A stretch of 64,000 nt of DNA from Cinnamomum chago (GCA_038049695.1 CP142452.1:73289501-73353500), one strand, 5' to 3'. Positions 1 through 52,082 are shown, counted from the first letter of the stretch. Program-made: numbers and translations. Notes: generated from the letters alone by a model not told the origin.

Positions 1-798
1 GGTACGATTGCATATTGCAACTGAAGCCCCAATTCATAATTGCAATCTTTGTAAGCATCACATTGCTTGAGAATGAAGTCTTGAATATCTTAATTAGGAG
101 CTAATCTCACGATAACATCATTCAAACCTTTATTTACTTCTCTACAATTCCTATCCACATTGGGATTGAAGAAGTCTTTCGGATTCAAGTATTAGGGCGC
201 AACATGTAGTGGACAGTGCAACTGACTATCCCATCTTTTATCAATAACTTTCCAAAAGGTTGGTATTCACTTTTTTTTCTTCAACCTCCTTTGGATGACT
301 TCTTTCGCTTTATCCATCGTTTCATATGTATTGCCTATGGCAGGCTTATCTTCGCTATCAACCAAGCGAAGAACAGTCACAAGAGTTTCACTAACTTTTA
401 AAATGTGGTATACATTCTTCAAAAACTGATCCATCAAAAGAATTTCACCAATCTCCATGGCAGTAGTAGTAGAAGAATAGCTAGCTTCCACCCAAGCAGT
501 ACTTGTCCACATTTGTATTAGCTAATTTCTGAACTTAAAAAGGACATTGCAAGCTAATAAAATTAGTCGCGAATCTTGTAATGGCTCAGCGGACCCAACT
601 ATCTCCCATTGGTAAAAGCTCTTTTAATCCAGTTTAACACACTTGCATGATTGTAAATATATTTTGCAACTTTCTTTGCCGTTTCAATTGTCTTGCATTT
701 TTTGGAAGCAAATCAGGGCTTAACATATCTTCTAAAATCAACTCTATATAGTGAGCTGCACAACCGGTCCAATAAAATATTCCATATTTTGTTGCCAG

Positions 799-1671
799 CA
801 TAGTTATCAGAATCCTACGATTTGTATCCCAAATTTTAAGGAAAACGAGCCGTATCTATGCAACAAATCCCATTTACAAATGAATATTATGATTTAGGTA
901 TGAATCCTACGATTCGATACCCATTTCATCGAATCTTACGATTCAAGTGATTTGGCTAAGCGAGAATAGCTACAACCAATAAGTTAATAATAACCTTTTT
1001 ACCTTTTTTCTTTCTTTATTATTTCTTTCTTTTAGCGCTTTTATTTTTAAAAGATTATTTAGCAGTTAACGAAACTTCCTAAGAATTTTTTGCGGCTTTG
1101 ATAAGATTTTGAAGATGAAAAAAGAACATGCATTTAACTAAAGCATTTGATTGTATGTATAATGCTTGTTTATATCTTCTTTTTTTTTTTTATATTTTAA
1201 TCTGCTTTATTTTTTTTCCTTAACTTCAAGAGATATCTTACCCTGTAAGATTAATGGTTTGGGTATTATTTTTATTTTTATATTTAATTTAAAAATAATA
1301 AAAATATATAGATATTTTAAAGTTAAATATATATATATATCATCACTATCAAAACCTTGTCCCAAGTATGTTGGGGTTGGCTACATGAATTTTGTTTCTC
1401 CATTCCGATCTATCTTGAGCAAAATCATCACTCTCTCTCCATATATATGTCATGATGTTCTTGATATGATTGTATCATAGACTTGTTATTATATTTATAT
1501 TGCTATAAATGGGAAAATGAATGGTTATGAATAATTACTTTTTTATTTTTCTTTTGATTTTTAATTATTTTTTTATTTTTATTAGAAAAATAAAATCTGA
1601 CATGATTCGCGATTCGATTTGATTCATGGGTATGAATGATTTGCGATACAATTCCGATTTTGAAAACTATG
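799..1671. mobile_element. MITE-like element inserted in the hAT relic
   Basis: Ends are inverted: CATAGTTATCAGAATC at the left and, reverse-complemented, CATAGTTTTCAAAATC at the right. The flanking 8-mers GTTGCCAG (791-798) and GCTGCCAG (1672-1679) form a target duplication with one mismatch. The split falls inside the transposase reading frame (GKKLA / LATKYG). AT-rich, no coding capacity. Confidence 0.7.
1349..1450 (-). repeat. RTE LINE 3'-end fragment
   Basis: Begins with a CATCACTATCA tail, then CCTTGTCCCAAGTATG and TTTCTCCATTCCGATC, the 3' signature also seen at 8048, 28626 and 43371. The element's sense strand is minus, so the trinucleotide tail lies at the left. It sits inside the 799-1671 insertion. 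Confidence 0.6.
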
Positions 1672-2350
1672 GCTGCCAGTTTCTTTCCTGCTACTTTTAT
1701 ACGTAGCATAATTATCTGTTATAAATTGGGCAACATTCTTTGGCCCAACAGATAAAACAACTTCATTAAAATGTCCAAACAAAGCATCCGCATTCTTCCG
1801 TATGGCACATGTATCCACAGATTTCAAAAACCACCAATGCGCCATAGCCATGTCCGTTACATCTTTTATCTCCTTGCCATAACAGATTTAATGCTTGGCT
1901 GGGATCTGGGAGTAGTTCTCGGTGGAAAGCAGTTACTTATTGGAGGTTGGGGTGCTTTTGGTGGAATACCCTTTCTTCTACTTTGGATCAATACAATTTG
2001 GACTTCTTTACGCTTTCTACGTTTGGGTGGAGCAGTCATCTCGTCTAACTCCATATCTTCGGAGTGTTCTTCTAATTCATCTTCATTCCCAAATTGATTT
2101 CCAATATCCTCATTCAGTTGTTTTTTTTTCCTTGGTCTCTATCACTAGTCTCTCCATTTGCCATTTAACTTCAGGGGTTACCTTTTTACATGCTGCAATC
2201 TCCCCGGTAATCCCACCAAGATGCTATTTTAATCTTGTGATTCTACCCCCTTTGATGACCCTTTCACAATACATACAAACATGTTTATTATTATTTTGGA
2301 TCTATATATCCATACATCCACGTTGGATCATTAGATCGATGTGGTGCACT

Positions 2351-3260
2351 TAGTCCAATTGAAGCTTGTGATGATGCAGGTGTACCACTTTTTCCAACCC
2401 CACTCATGATAATAGGCAAAAAGAAAGCACACAGTTCCAAATTTCTGATACGATGGCAAACATGAAACAACACAAAATAGAAATTCAGCCCGTCAGCAAA
2501 CACAACCCCACAAACAGCAATTGAAAATAATAAAATAAAAACAACAATGAGCAAATCCATCCCAGCAGGCAGCAGTTGAAAAGAAGAAGAAGAAAAACAG
2601 GACCCAGCCCAGCAGACTAACAGTTGATATAAAAGACAAAACCTGTCCAGCAGGCAGCAGTTGAGAAAAAAGGAAGAACAAAACATCAATGAGACCCAAC
2701 AACAGTTGATTATTTTAATTTAAAAAAAGCCAGTATTTGACAGTCCAGCAGACAGCGGTTGACACACGCACATGAAAAAGTGTAACTTATCTGAGGATTT
2801 GGCTCAAGATAGATCGGAATGGAGAAACAGAATCTGTGGAACCCCCCACCAACCCGCGACTTATTTCACGGCAGCCCTCTTCATTCTTTTTTACTTCATC
2901 GAACAAAAGGGGAAAGGGGCTTTGGGTTAGGGTTTTTACTTTTACCTTTAAGTTAATTTTTTTTTTTTTTTATGTTTTACCCCATTAAGTTTTTTTCCCT
3001 TTCAGTTTTAATTTTAAAAAAATTATGTTTACCTTCCTCAGGTTTTAATTTTTTCTATTTTTAAGGCATCTACAGAATTTGGGCGAATTTATGAAATTCA
3101 CCCAGTTCGCTGAATTACTTCATTTCGTTCTGAATTTTGGAAATTCGCCTGAATTGATCCAAATTCTGGAATGAAATTTTTCCAGAGGGGTATTGGGTTT
3201 GGTAGAACGACCGAATTGAGATTATTTGGGAAATTCGGACGAACCGAACCGAATTTCGTC
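2351..3260. other. Non-coding repeat-derived stretch
   Basis: Holds a (GCAGCAGTTGA)-like imperfect repeat at 2500-2760 (CCAGCAGRCAGCAGTTGA recurring about five times) and a short RTE fragment in + sense at 2775-2850 (GGCTCAAGATAGATCGG). T-rich sequence and a gaattc-rich degenerate repeat follow at 3060-3260. No gene was found. Confidence 0.5.
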
Positions 3261-3267
3261 ACACTGT

Positions 3268-4500
3268 ATTATAGGCCTCGGCTTAAGAAGGATGTAAGCA
3301 ACCTAGTGCAACATTGTGCTATTTGCCATGCCACCGAAGGCCAGTCGCAAAATACTAGTCTTTACACTCCACTACCTTTTCTAGAAGCTCCATGGGAAGG
3401 TCTGTCTATGGATTTTGTGTTGGGTCTTCTGCTGACTCAACAAGGTATGGATTCTTTTTTTGTGGTGGTTAATAGTTTCTCAAGGATGGCTCACTTCATT
3501 GCATGCAAGAAGATTGTAGATGCTACCAATGTAGCTAATTTATTCTTTCAAGAGGTATTCAGATTACATGGTGTGCCAAATACTATTACATCAGATCGTG
3601 ATACCAAGTTTCTTAGCCACTTTTGGAAGACATTGTGGAGGCGATTCGATACATCCTTGCAGTACAATGGTATGTGCCACCCACAGACAGACAGATAAGC
3701 AGAGGTTGTGAACAAATCACTAGGAAACAAAATCCGATGTATTTCTGGTGACAAGCCCAAATGGCGGGATTTCTCTCATACTCAAGCCTAGTTTGCCATC
3801 AACAATATGTTGAGTGGGTTGACTAGCAAGTCTCCTTTTGCGATTGTATATGGAAAGGCATACATTGGACTTGGTGGATTTGCCAAAGATCCCAGGCATG
3901 AATGTTGTAGTAGAAAAGATGGTGGTGGGACTCGCTCTCAAGCCAACTTTGCCTCCAACAATATGGTGAACAGGTTGACTGGCAAGTCTCCTTTTGCGAT
4001 TGTATATGGACGAGTGTCAAGGCATATATTAGACTTGGCATTTTTGCCGAAGCTCCCAGGCATGAGTGTTGTAGTAGAAAAGATGGCCGACCGAATCAAT
4101 GCAGTGCACATTGATACGAATAAACAACTTGAAGAATCTAACGCGAAATACGAGGGGGATGCAGACAAGCACAGGAGTCTAAAGACATTCCACGGGGGAG
4201 ATTTGGTGATGGTGTAATTGAGAAAAGAATGCTTTCCAGTAGGTACATACAACAAATTGAAGAACAAGAAGTTTGGCCCTTATCAAATACTCTAGAAACC
4301 AATGACAACACCTATGTCGTTAGCTTCCTGGGGATATGGCTATCTTCCCTACTTTCAATGTTGCTGATTTATTTGAATACCATGCCCCGGAAGAACCAGT
4401 CTACCTAGAAAACAATTCGATGATTGGTTCTTCTTAAGTGGTGGAGACTGATGCAGAACAGAAGATCATAGAGTCAGTCTTAGGAAATAATTTAAATATG
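3268..4500 (+). pseudogene. Ty3/gypsy integrase relic
   Basis: Translation gives the end of the integrase zinc-binding domain (CAIC) and the catalytic-core strings SMDFVLGLLLTQQGMDSFF, FSRMAHFI, GVPNTITSDRDTKFLSHFW and HPQTD. A stop at 3697 and further stops and shifts break the frame. Integrase C-terminal sequence (KFGPYQIL, TFNVADLFEYH) is recognisable to about 4380. There is no reverse transcriptase, protease or LTR nearby, so this is an isolated fragment. It is non-functional. Confidence 0.8.
3782..4090 (+). repeat. Internal tandem duplication of the gypsy integrase
   Basis: About 145-150 bases are present twice, at roughly 3782-3930 and 3936-4086. Each starts CTCAAGCC, contains AAGTCTCCTTTTGCGATTGT then ATATGGA, and ends GTAGTAGAAAAGATGG. 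Divergence suggests an old event. Confidence 0.75.
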
Positions 4501-4722
4501 GTCAAAGGGTTTCAATGTCAATGTAAATTTTTTATTTTACTATTTTAAGTACGTTTCTTTTTTCCAGGAACAATAGGGTTTCGGGATGCTACATAATGAA
4601 TTTCATGCTTCTTTTTAAAGGAGATATTTCAGTTTATTCTAGGATTTAACCTAACTTTTCCTTGTGGATTCAAGGTGGTATTATCGGGTTGAGGATGATG
4701 TTCTTCTTCCTCTTCTTCCTTG

Positions 4723-5871
4723 GGGGTCGTTTGTTCTTTCCCATTTACATATGTAAATAGGGTTCATGTGTAATAGTTACACACCTTCATGTTTGGTTTT
4801 GCTAAATGAAATGTGAAAATGGTGTGAAAATAGGTGTGGTTTTGTGCACAAAATTCTCACACCGCAGTCTTTGGTAAAAAGAGCAGCATGTCCGGCATGT
4901 TTTTGGGCCTTGTCATTTGTTTTTGAATTTTGTGGGACCCAAAATCAAGACCCAAACCATAAGATGTATTTACAAGATAAAAAAGGGCTAGGAAACCAAA
5001 TTTCAGCCGTTGATTCATCCAAGATTTTGAGATATTTGCAAAACAGTCCATGACACCTTAATGAAGAGAAGAAATATTTTGGAAAAACTGGATGATCCTT
5101 GTTGATCGATCCTTGCTCTATTTATAATGTTTCCAGCCTTAATCAAGGCAATTACAATCTACACATGGAAGGTATATATGTTACAAATCTTGTACATGGA
5201 ATACATGGAAGGAAAATAATTTACAGCATCATTGGTCAACCAGGATATCCCACGTGATGTATGTGGAGTTGGCCTATGGGCCTTGTGGGTCAGCTGGTGT
5301 CTGAAATCCACTGTTCTGGACTTCTATGGGCCCCATTTTCGTGATCCAAACTCTTAATCTTCTATAAAAGGTCCAAAATGGCTATGCGACCAGATTTGGT
5401 GCCTCCATTCATCATGGATCTTGAGAATATTGAGAAGAAACTATAAACTGTTGATTAATCTTGATCCTCTTAAAAATGACCAAAATGGCCATGGGACCAA
5501 ATTTCAAGTTATTTGCAAAAAGGTCCTGAACCTAAACTCTGTAATTCTGAATTCTGTGGGACCCATTTTCACGATCCAAACTGTCCAAACTCTTTAGAAT
5601 GCCAATTTTGGCTATAAGGGGTCAAGTCTCATGCCCTTATTCAACATATATTTTAAGAAATTTGTGAAAAATGGTAAAAAAAAAATGGTGAGATTTTTGT
5701 GAAAATTGACAAACTGTTAGATGCACTCAAATTCACATGTGAAGAGGCGTGAAAATGGCAAACAACTGAATGTGTTTCACATGTGAGTCAGTTCCATATG
5801 AAAATAATTCATATGTGAATCATTTACACGTTGACCATTTCCTATCCCGTGTGAAATTGCCAAACAACCCC
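4723..5871. mobile_element. TIR element, non-autonomous
   Basis: The left end GGGGTCGTTTG and right end CAAACAACCCC are inverted. The subterminal sequence is rich in inverted copies of TTCACATGTGAA-like motifs. No coding sequence. No clear target duplication was found. Confidence 0.45.
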
Positions 5872-6092
5872 TTAGTTTTATTTCGCGCTTCTGCTATGCC
5901 AACTATCGTCTATTAGCTATTATGTAGGAGGAGCAGCAGCAGCAGTGTCTTATTTATTCGATTGCTTACATATATACTTATAGTTCACAATTTCATACAT
6001 GAAATAGTTTAATGTGTTCCATGCACTGTTCTATTTCTCTATAGCTTGAAGTTTCTCTGTTATTAATGATGCCCATTTTGTTTTTATTGCAG
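5872..6092 (+). other. SMC5 intron end
   Basis: Single-copy-looking intron sequence with a short GCA repeat at 5935 and a T-rich tract leading to acceptor TTTTTATTGCAG at 6092. Confidence 0.6.
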
Positions 6093-46130
<40,038 letters not shown>

Positions 46131-46149
<19 letters not shown>

Positions 46150-46265
46150 AGATCATTAGATATTAGTACTGGCATGGCAAGCGGAAGTATTGGAAATGGG
46201 TTTGGCAGGTGAGGGCTGAAGATCATTAGATATTAGTACTGGCATGGCAAGCGGAAGTATTGGAA
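46131..46265 (+). repeat. 70-base tandem duplication over the SMC5 stop codon
   Basis: TTTGGCAGGTGAGGGCTGAA recurs at 46131 and 46201. The next 45 bases are identical too. The first unit contains the last five codons and the TGA; the second is 3' UTR. Confidence 0.9.
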
Positions 46266-46835
46266 GATGCCTCTGCATATAAGCTATTTTTTATTTTGTT
46301 TATATCTATTGGGCTGCCCATATGAATACTACCGGGCTTTTTCCCTGAAGTTGGGATGGGTTTTTTTGTCCAACTGTTAGATGTATATATGCATGTATAG
46401 TTCCTGTAGCTTGCAGGTTTCGGAACTTTGTTCCGTGTCAGCACCCTTATTAGATCTGTGTATATCTTTTTGAATGAGTCGTTTTTGGCGAGAAAGGTTA
46501 ATACGACAAGCGCAAGCTAACCTGCCATTTTTTGAGTTGAAATATGTATAGGGCCAATGGGTCCAATAGTGGTGCTCTTTATAGGGTAGATTTCTTTATG
46601 TGATCGATCCTGTTAGCCCCCAGTTACCTTCATGAACTTGAGAGCCAGTACATAAATTTGATTATTTGTTTATTTTTAACTTTCAATGATTGGTGACCAC
46701 CTTGGAGTTGGTGGAGTGGCCTAAGGTATGGGTTGCTCCCAACGAACGCCTTGTGTTCCAAACCGCCCAGATATGCCCGGTGTGTGTTTAGCTATGGGGA
46801 TTAGTCCCGGAGAGCCAAAGACCTCAAGAAACCCA

Positions 46836-46837
<2 letters not shown>
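46266..46837. other. SMC5 3' flank
   Basis: Probable 3' UTR and downstream sequence; no clear AATAAA was chosen. At 46700-46800 a stretch with GGAGTTGGTGGAGTGGCCTA may be tRNA-like SINE debris, but no tail or duplication was seen. Confidence 0.35.

Positions 46838-46893
<56 letters not shown>
46838..46893. repeat. (TA)n microsatellite at MITE edge
   Basis: Perfect TA run ending where the MITE begins. Confidence 0.9.
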
Positions 46894-46896
<3 letters not shown>

Positions 46897-47268
46897 CAAG
46901 GCTCTCCTAAGCTCAAGCTTAGGAAAAAAATTTCGTAAGCTCATGCTTGTGGGGCCCACCTTTGGTCCATCCAAATGGACCAAACACATGGCTTCCCTAA
47001 ATTACACACGTCTACCAACTTTCGGTCAAATCCGAATTTATTGGACCGTTGGATTGACTATGTGTCAATCAAAATGAACCGTTGACCATTAAACTTTTGG
47101 GCCCATATGGAGATGATATAAATTGCATTTGGGGCTGATTTTTTGTAGAGAGGAAGATCCAAGGGAGTCCTTGAAATCCCCTCCACCCCCATCTCCATTT
47201 GGGTCCCCAGGTGGGCTCCACCACACACTTGAGCTTACCTTATCCTAAGCTTGAGCTTAGGAGGGTTC
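46894..47268. mobile_element. MITE with CTCCTAAGCTCAAGCTTAGG ends, copy 1
   Basis: Starts GAGCAAGGCTCTCC and ends CCTAAGCTTGAGCTTAGGAG. Next to TA runs, suggesting TA target preference (Tc1/Mariner-like or similar). The interior is shared, reverse-complemented, with 52224-52603. Confidence 0.8.
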
Positions 47269-47280
47269 ATATATATAAAT

Positions 47281-47381
47281 GGGAAATGTTCATATCCATC
47301 TATCCCTCACCATAAGGTGAGGGAAGCTTCCATAATATACTATAAGGTGAGGGAAGCTTCCATAATATATAGGGAACATTC

Positions 47382-47427
<46 letters not shown>
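47281..47427. repeat. Small palindrome, 30-base duplication and (TA)n
   Basis: GGGAAATGTT at 47281 is inverted to GGGAACATTCCC near 47371. TAAGGTGAGGGAAGCTTCC is repeated 30 bases apart (47312, 47342). A TA run follows at 47385-47427. Confidence 0.7.
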
Positions 47428-47433
<6 letters not shown>

Positions 47434-49269
47434 AACAAACTATTCATTGATGAATGGGATCCTCTTTAAAGGGTTTTGACCACTGTGAGTGGACCAGTCA
47501 CCATCTGCCATGTCACTGTGGGGCAGTCCCTTTCTTGGATGGAGCAACGGCCTCAAGTGAATAGTAGGGTGTCCAAGGTGACATGGCGGACTGTGATAGG
47601 TTCACTCAACGTCACTGTCGGGTTTTACCTCCGTAAGATCCGGACTTATTCAATGATTGGTCGGGTTGTGACATTTAGTAGATCATGTTAGCCCGTAGTG
47701 GGGGCACACTAGCTTTGAATTATGGTAACTGATGTATGGCGGCTCTATTTGACTGTTTTCATCACAATCAAACCATGGTCTGGTGTGCTTCTCCTGGAGT
47801 GAACTAGGCCTAAAATTTGTATCAAATGTATAATTCTAAGATCAAGAAGACTGATTTGAGCACTGTTCTGCGGGAGTGTAGCCCCTTTCCTTTTTATTGG
47901 GAATTATGAAACAACCAAATGATATAAAGATTCGTATTGATGTTTTTTTTTTTTTTTTTCGCAATCTCATACATCGAAAAGGTCTCAATGGTTTTTAGCC
48001 GTTTACTGCAAATTATTGAAATTCACTCTTATTTTCCTGTCAATAAAAAGGCTAAAGGCTTCAATCTGATTGGCTCTTGTTTGGATTAGTGGAATTGTTG
48101 ATTGTGATGGTTACTTGTTTGTTGAGCTTAGCTGACAGTATCGTTTCACACATCGTTCCGATTTTCTTCCAAATCGAAATGATTCGGCCTTGTTGAAATT
48201 TCGGCAAAAAAAGGAAAAAAATCTCCGCCTTCCCTCATGTCGTATTATTTAAAAAACCACATCTCCGCCTTTTCTCTTCATTTGGTCTTTCCCTATTGGA
48301 TTGGATTGCATTTGCAAAAGGAGAAGGGATAACGAAACTGGTTTTTTCGCGTGCAAGAGGGTGACTTATTTAAAAAAAAAAAATCATTGGAATGACCACT
48401 TCCTTGCAACTGCCACTAAAAGGGTTTTATTGGTATAGAACGTGGTTTTTTGGGTTAAATTCTCAATAAAATAATATAAGTACGAAGATATAAAATTTTG
48501 AAAATAATATAAATTATATCCATTTTATTTATTCTATCAAATCAATAATGCAATTTATTATTTCTTTATTAAAAAATGACTAATTTTTGGTGGTTTAGAT
48601 CTTAAGTGTTCTGTGGAATCGTAGAAATGTCGGTTTATTTTCTGTTTTTCACTCATGTTTGTGTAGCTGGTTTTATGTGGAAACGGTGAGGATTGTGAAA
48701 ATTATATTTTATGCTACAGCAAAATTACGTTGGGTGCAGCCACTTTTTCTTGTAGAAAAGTGAAAAAAATTGGGCTAGTTTTTTTGTAATTCCTTGAAAG
48801 ATAGAGTCCTATGGGGACTGGTCGGAATTTTCTTTTTTGCATATGAGGAAATTTTTTGCAGAACTAATTTTTCACAATGTATACGAAAATGTATTAGTAT
48901 TGTGGAAAGGATTTTTCACTTTCTATGTTTATTTTTACGAAACAACGGCTGCACAAACATGCTTCGATTGTCCTTTCAATCAGGTTGGTAAAATCATCGT
49001 TTATTTGTAGCCCACTTGATTTCATTTGCACTGCTTTTACATTTTTTTGTTAAGTTTTTTAAAGATGATAACCTTGTAGTGGACACAACTCTGATTCCGA
49101 ATGACTTTCAGTGGTTTAAATTTCAGGGGTGGGCGCCATATCGATCGGATCCAAATTTCATTTCTTGATTTGATTTCAGTTGCACGTGTGCCACTTGCAT
49201 GTTTTTGGCTGCGTGAGAAGATTAAGGGCCTTTCCCACCATTGGATTAGTCGCAAGGCACATGCATTGT
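47428..49269. other. Intergenic, no gene
   Basis: Poly-T at 47943-47959, AT-rich single-copy-looking DNA. Short open frames have no recognisable domain. Confidence 0.5.
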
Positions 49270-49509
49270 ATTTTTTATTTTTGTTATTTTTACCCCAGCC
49301 CCTTGTGCCGGGGACCTAAGAGAGAGCTTGCATGCACACGGAAAGGTAGCCCACTCAAGTGGGAAAAAGCCCCACACAAGTGGAAAGAGAGCTCACACAA
49401 ATGAGATATGAGCCTGCATAAGCGGGAAGAGGACGTATTCGAGTTCGAACCCCAGACAGCCAGGTAAGAACTAACGCTCCTTACCACTCGGGTAAGGAGC
49501 CGTTTTTAC
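49270..49509 (-). mobile_element. tRNA-derived SINE with 14-bp target duplication
   Basis: GGCACATGCATTGT flanks it at 49256-49269 and 49510-49523. On the minus strand the head has an A-box-like TACCCGAGTGGTAAGG and a B-box-like GGGTTCGAACTCG. The body has GCAAGCTCTCTCTTAGGTCC, and the 3' end is an A/T-rich tail. No complete cloverleaf, so not a tRNA gene. Confidence 0.85.
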
Positions 49510-49523
49510 GGCACATGCATTGT

Positions 49524-49908
49524 CATTCAATGGACTAGGATTCAATTGCTGCTAAGGCAAGATCCGATTAGATTTTACTAGGATTTTTTAGTTTTTTGGT
49601 AAAAAGACTTTACTAGGATTTGATTTAATAGCATGATGGATGGCTCCCCTAATTAATTTTTCATTAAAGGAGAGATTGTTTGATGATCATTTAAAGATCT
49701 TTAACTTTTTTTTTCTTATCAATCCACTGGTATGAAATAATCAGGTTCACTCTACTTGTTGTAGCATTGATGGTGAGGGACTTGGCTAGAGTGTTGTGTG
49801 GGTGCATGAATATTTACCATTGAAACAAAATGAAAAACTTGTTTTTTCTTTAATCCTTTTCTTTACTTTTGGTTTTTGTATGGGAGGACTCGCAATTATG
49901 AAACTTCA
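49524..49908. other. Intergenic, no gene
   Basis: AT-rich sequence with nothing recognisable; its right end (49897-49908) is the left target duplication of the next SINE. Confidence 0.5.
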
Positions 49909-50001
49909 TATGTTTTTCATTTTTTCCTATAAATGGGACTTGAACTCACACATGCTCAAACACACACCCATATCCCTAACCGATGAGCTACCACTAGGGA
50001 G
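49909..50001 (-). mobile_element. Short tRNA-derived SINE, second family
   Basis: On the minus strand: A-box-like TAGTGGTAGCTCATCGG, then B-box-like GAGTTCAAGTCCC, then a short AT-rich tail. Flanked by TATGAAACTTCA (49897-49908) and TATGGAACTTCA (50002-50013), a 12-bp duplication with one mismatch. Confidence 0.75.
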
Positions 50002-50227
50002 TATGGAACTTCACTTTTTTTTTTCTTTCAATTTAAGACACTTTTAGTGCTGCATTTCTTAAAATTATAGGAATTTAATGCCATGCAAACATACGGACCT
50101 TAGGTTCTATTTGATAAAAATGAGTTTTTAATTAGATTTTGGGTTGTGGAGAATTATTAATGTTTGTCCGATCTTGTATTGTTACTTGTGTATTCTTTTG
50201 TTTTTTTAATAATGTAATTTTGAGAAC

Positions 50228-50351
50228 GACTCATTGCTTGAGTGGTAAGGAGCGGCATGCTCCTTTACCACATAAGTGGGCTGTCTTCCTGTGTATGCAT
50301 GGGCTCTCTCTTAGATCCCAACCCCATTCGCTGGGGTTAAAAAAAAAAATT
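50228..50351 (+). mobile_element. tRNA-derived SINE, family of 49270
   Basis: Head CTTGAGTGGTAAGGAGC, body GGGCTCTCTCTTAGATCC, end CGCTGGGGTTAAAAAA. Shorter than the 49270 copy, with the B-box region deleted. Target duplication uncertain (AATTTTGA / AATTTCGA). Confidence 0.7.
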
Positions 50352-51230
50352 TCGATATCGATTAGTGAGAATGAGACTTTCACTGAAAAAATATTTAAGA
50401 ATATAGTATCAATGTGAGAGTGCCTTACTTTGTAAAATTTACGCTGGAGTGTTTCATATAGGGTGGTTTGAAGTCCAAATGACAAAAATGCTCATTTTTA
50501 AATCAATGCTTCTTTTCAATATCTCCTAGCAATTATTCATTTTTAATCCTTCTACTTCCTTCTCATACTAAAATCATCATTCTTCATGATCCTATGTGCA
50601 CTTTTTATGAGAAAATGACCCCACATATGCACAGGAGGCAATAAAAGCCTATGTATCCCAAAGCATATACTATTATTAAGGGGAATTTGGAAAGCTAATT
50701 CTACAGTGCATTCTCTTATTAAAGGAATATGGAAAGCTAATTATACCATGGAGTATGGATTGCTCTTTCTAATAGCATTGCAAAATGAGGAATCATCAAG
50801 TGTGTCTACAGACTTCAATGACAGCATTTCCACATTTGATGTTGAGAGATGTCCATTACCTCTCTCAATCGCGTGTTAAAACATGCTAAGATGCTATAGT
50901 TATCATTCATGTGATTTGATGTTATGACGAGAAAAGATGGAAGCATCAGAATGCAAGAAAAAGGAGCGTAAATCAGATTTATTTTCATTTAATTAAGAAA
51001 GTTAAGTACCTTCTTTAAAGATGGTACGAAGAAACTCAATTTGGTTAGGTTCATTTGATGAATCCGGATCCTAAGAATCCATATCGAAGGGACCCACTAA
51101 TGATATTCAAATTTACACATTCTGGAACAAAGTAGTAGATGGGATCAGATTGGATATTGATTGGCTTGGATCAGCCTATAAAATCACTATTACCCCTTCA
51201 TCTAAACCATGGTTTACCAAAAGAGTAATG
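50352..51230. other. Intergenic, no gene
   Basis: AT-rich, with a partial direct repeat (GGAAAGCTAATT at 50688 and 50729). No coding signal. Confidence 0.45.
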
Positions 51231-51357
51231 CTACTTGGACAAACTTTTTGGCCAGAATTTTGGCCAACCCATATGGTTTCCATTGAATATCATAGTGATA
51301 TTCAATGGAAACCATATGGGTTGGCCAAAATTCTGGCAAAAAAGTTTGTCCAAGTAG
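51231..51357. repeat. Near-perfect 62-bp inverted repeat (hairpin)
   Basis: The left arm 51231-51292 and right arm 51296-51357 differ at one position, with a 3-base loop (TAG). The arms start CTACTTGGACAAAC and meet at ATATCATAGTGATAT. Could be a foldback MITE or a young small-RNA hairpin. Confidence 0.93.
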
Positions 51358-52082
51358 ACTTTTTGTTACCAAAATACGCTCCTAGGATTTTAGTAATTGT
51401 AAATAAGTCCATGCCTAAGGATTTTAATACCTTTTCATATCCCCGAATAAAGAGAAGGGGTTGCTAGGTTTTTAATGGTTTCGGCCGTTTTACTTATCTC
51501 TTTATTTATCACTAAAAAAACCCTTGTCCTTCCTTTGATCGGTTTTTACCTTTTCACTTTAACTTTCTTTTTCTCAATCAAGCCCACCTTATTAATGGAG
51601 AAGAGAACTTATTTTATTTAAGATGTAAAGTAAGAAAATAACTTCATAACTAGTGCCCGAGCACAACCAATATGTGACCTTGTCAATGTCATTAGGCAGA
51701 AATTGATGGTGACGTTTTATGCTTAATGTAAATGGTCTAATGCATGGGAAAATAATATTGTTAAAAAAAATTTAATGATGGAATGAAAGAGATTGAATTG
51801 AAATGATCAAGGGGTGTACACTATTATTTTCTGGCAATGACGAATATGAGGTTAATGCGAATGATGGATGATACATAGTTGCACATGCCACCAATGACAG
51901 ATTTCTAGGATCTCTTGGACACATGCACTTTCATGCCCTCTAAATAAGAGGGAAAGATTAGAGGCGAGTATTACACCCCATATTATGGGACTACAGCTCT
52001 ACAAGCAACATACATTCATTTACTCCGCCTAGTTCCTATTAAGGAATAATGAAATAAACCAATAGTTTATATATATATATAT
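51358..52082. other. Intergenic, no gene
   Basis: Nothing recognised apart from a TA run at 52068-52082. Confidence 0.45.

Larger units (their letters stand above)
1..2350 (-). pseudogene. hAT-family transposase relic (BED finger, DUF659, dimerisation parts)
   Basis: Read right to left on the minus strand. A decayed BED-type zinc-finger region lies at about 2310-2160. A basic linker follows at 2054-1866 (ELDEMTAPPKRRKRK). A DUF659-like piece spans 1851-1680 (FLKSVDTCAIRKNADALF, then VVLSVGPKNVAQFITDN). After an insertion comes LATKYGIFYWTGCAAHYIEL near 790-720, and then a C-terminal piece at 512-267 (HILKVSETLVTVLRLVDSE). Stops and frameshifts break it throughout. MAMAHWW joins directly to FLKSVD near 1830, so part of the DUF659 domain appears deleted. 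The element probably continues left of the window. It is dead and lies in presumed SMC5 intron sequence, antisense to the gene. Confidence 0.75.

Noticed and set aside
2291..2689. 132-codon minus-strand frame
   Set aside because: Composition follows the CAGCAGTTGA repeat and flanking T-rich DNA; no domain.
4844..5053. Upstream SMC5 exon candidates between 1 and 6092
   Set aside because: None of the frames matches the expected SMC5 sequence before SFITQDP, and none has suitable splice borders in phase.
49300..49510. tRNA gene
   Set aside because: Only A- and B-box-like motifs; no full cloverleaf, and flanking target duplications and an A/T tail mark a SINE.
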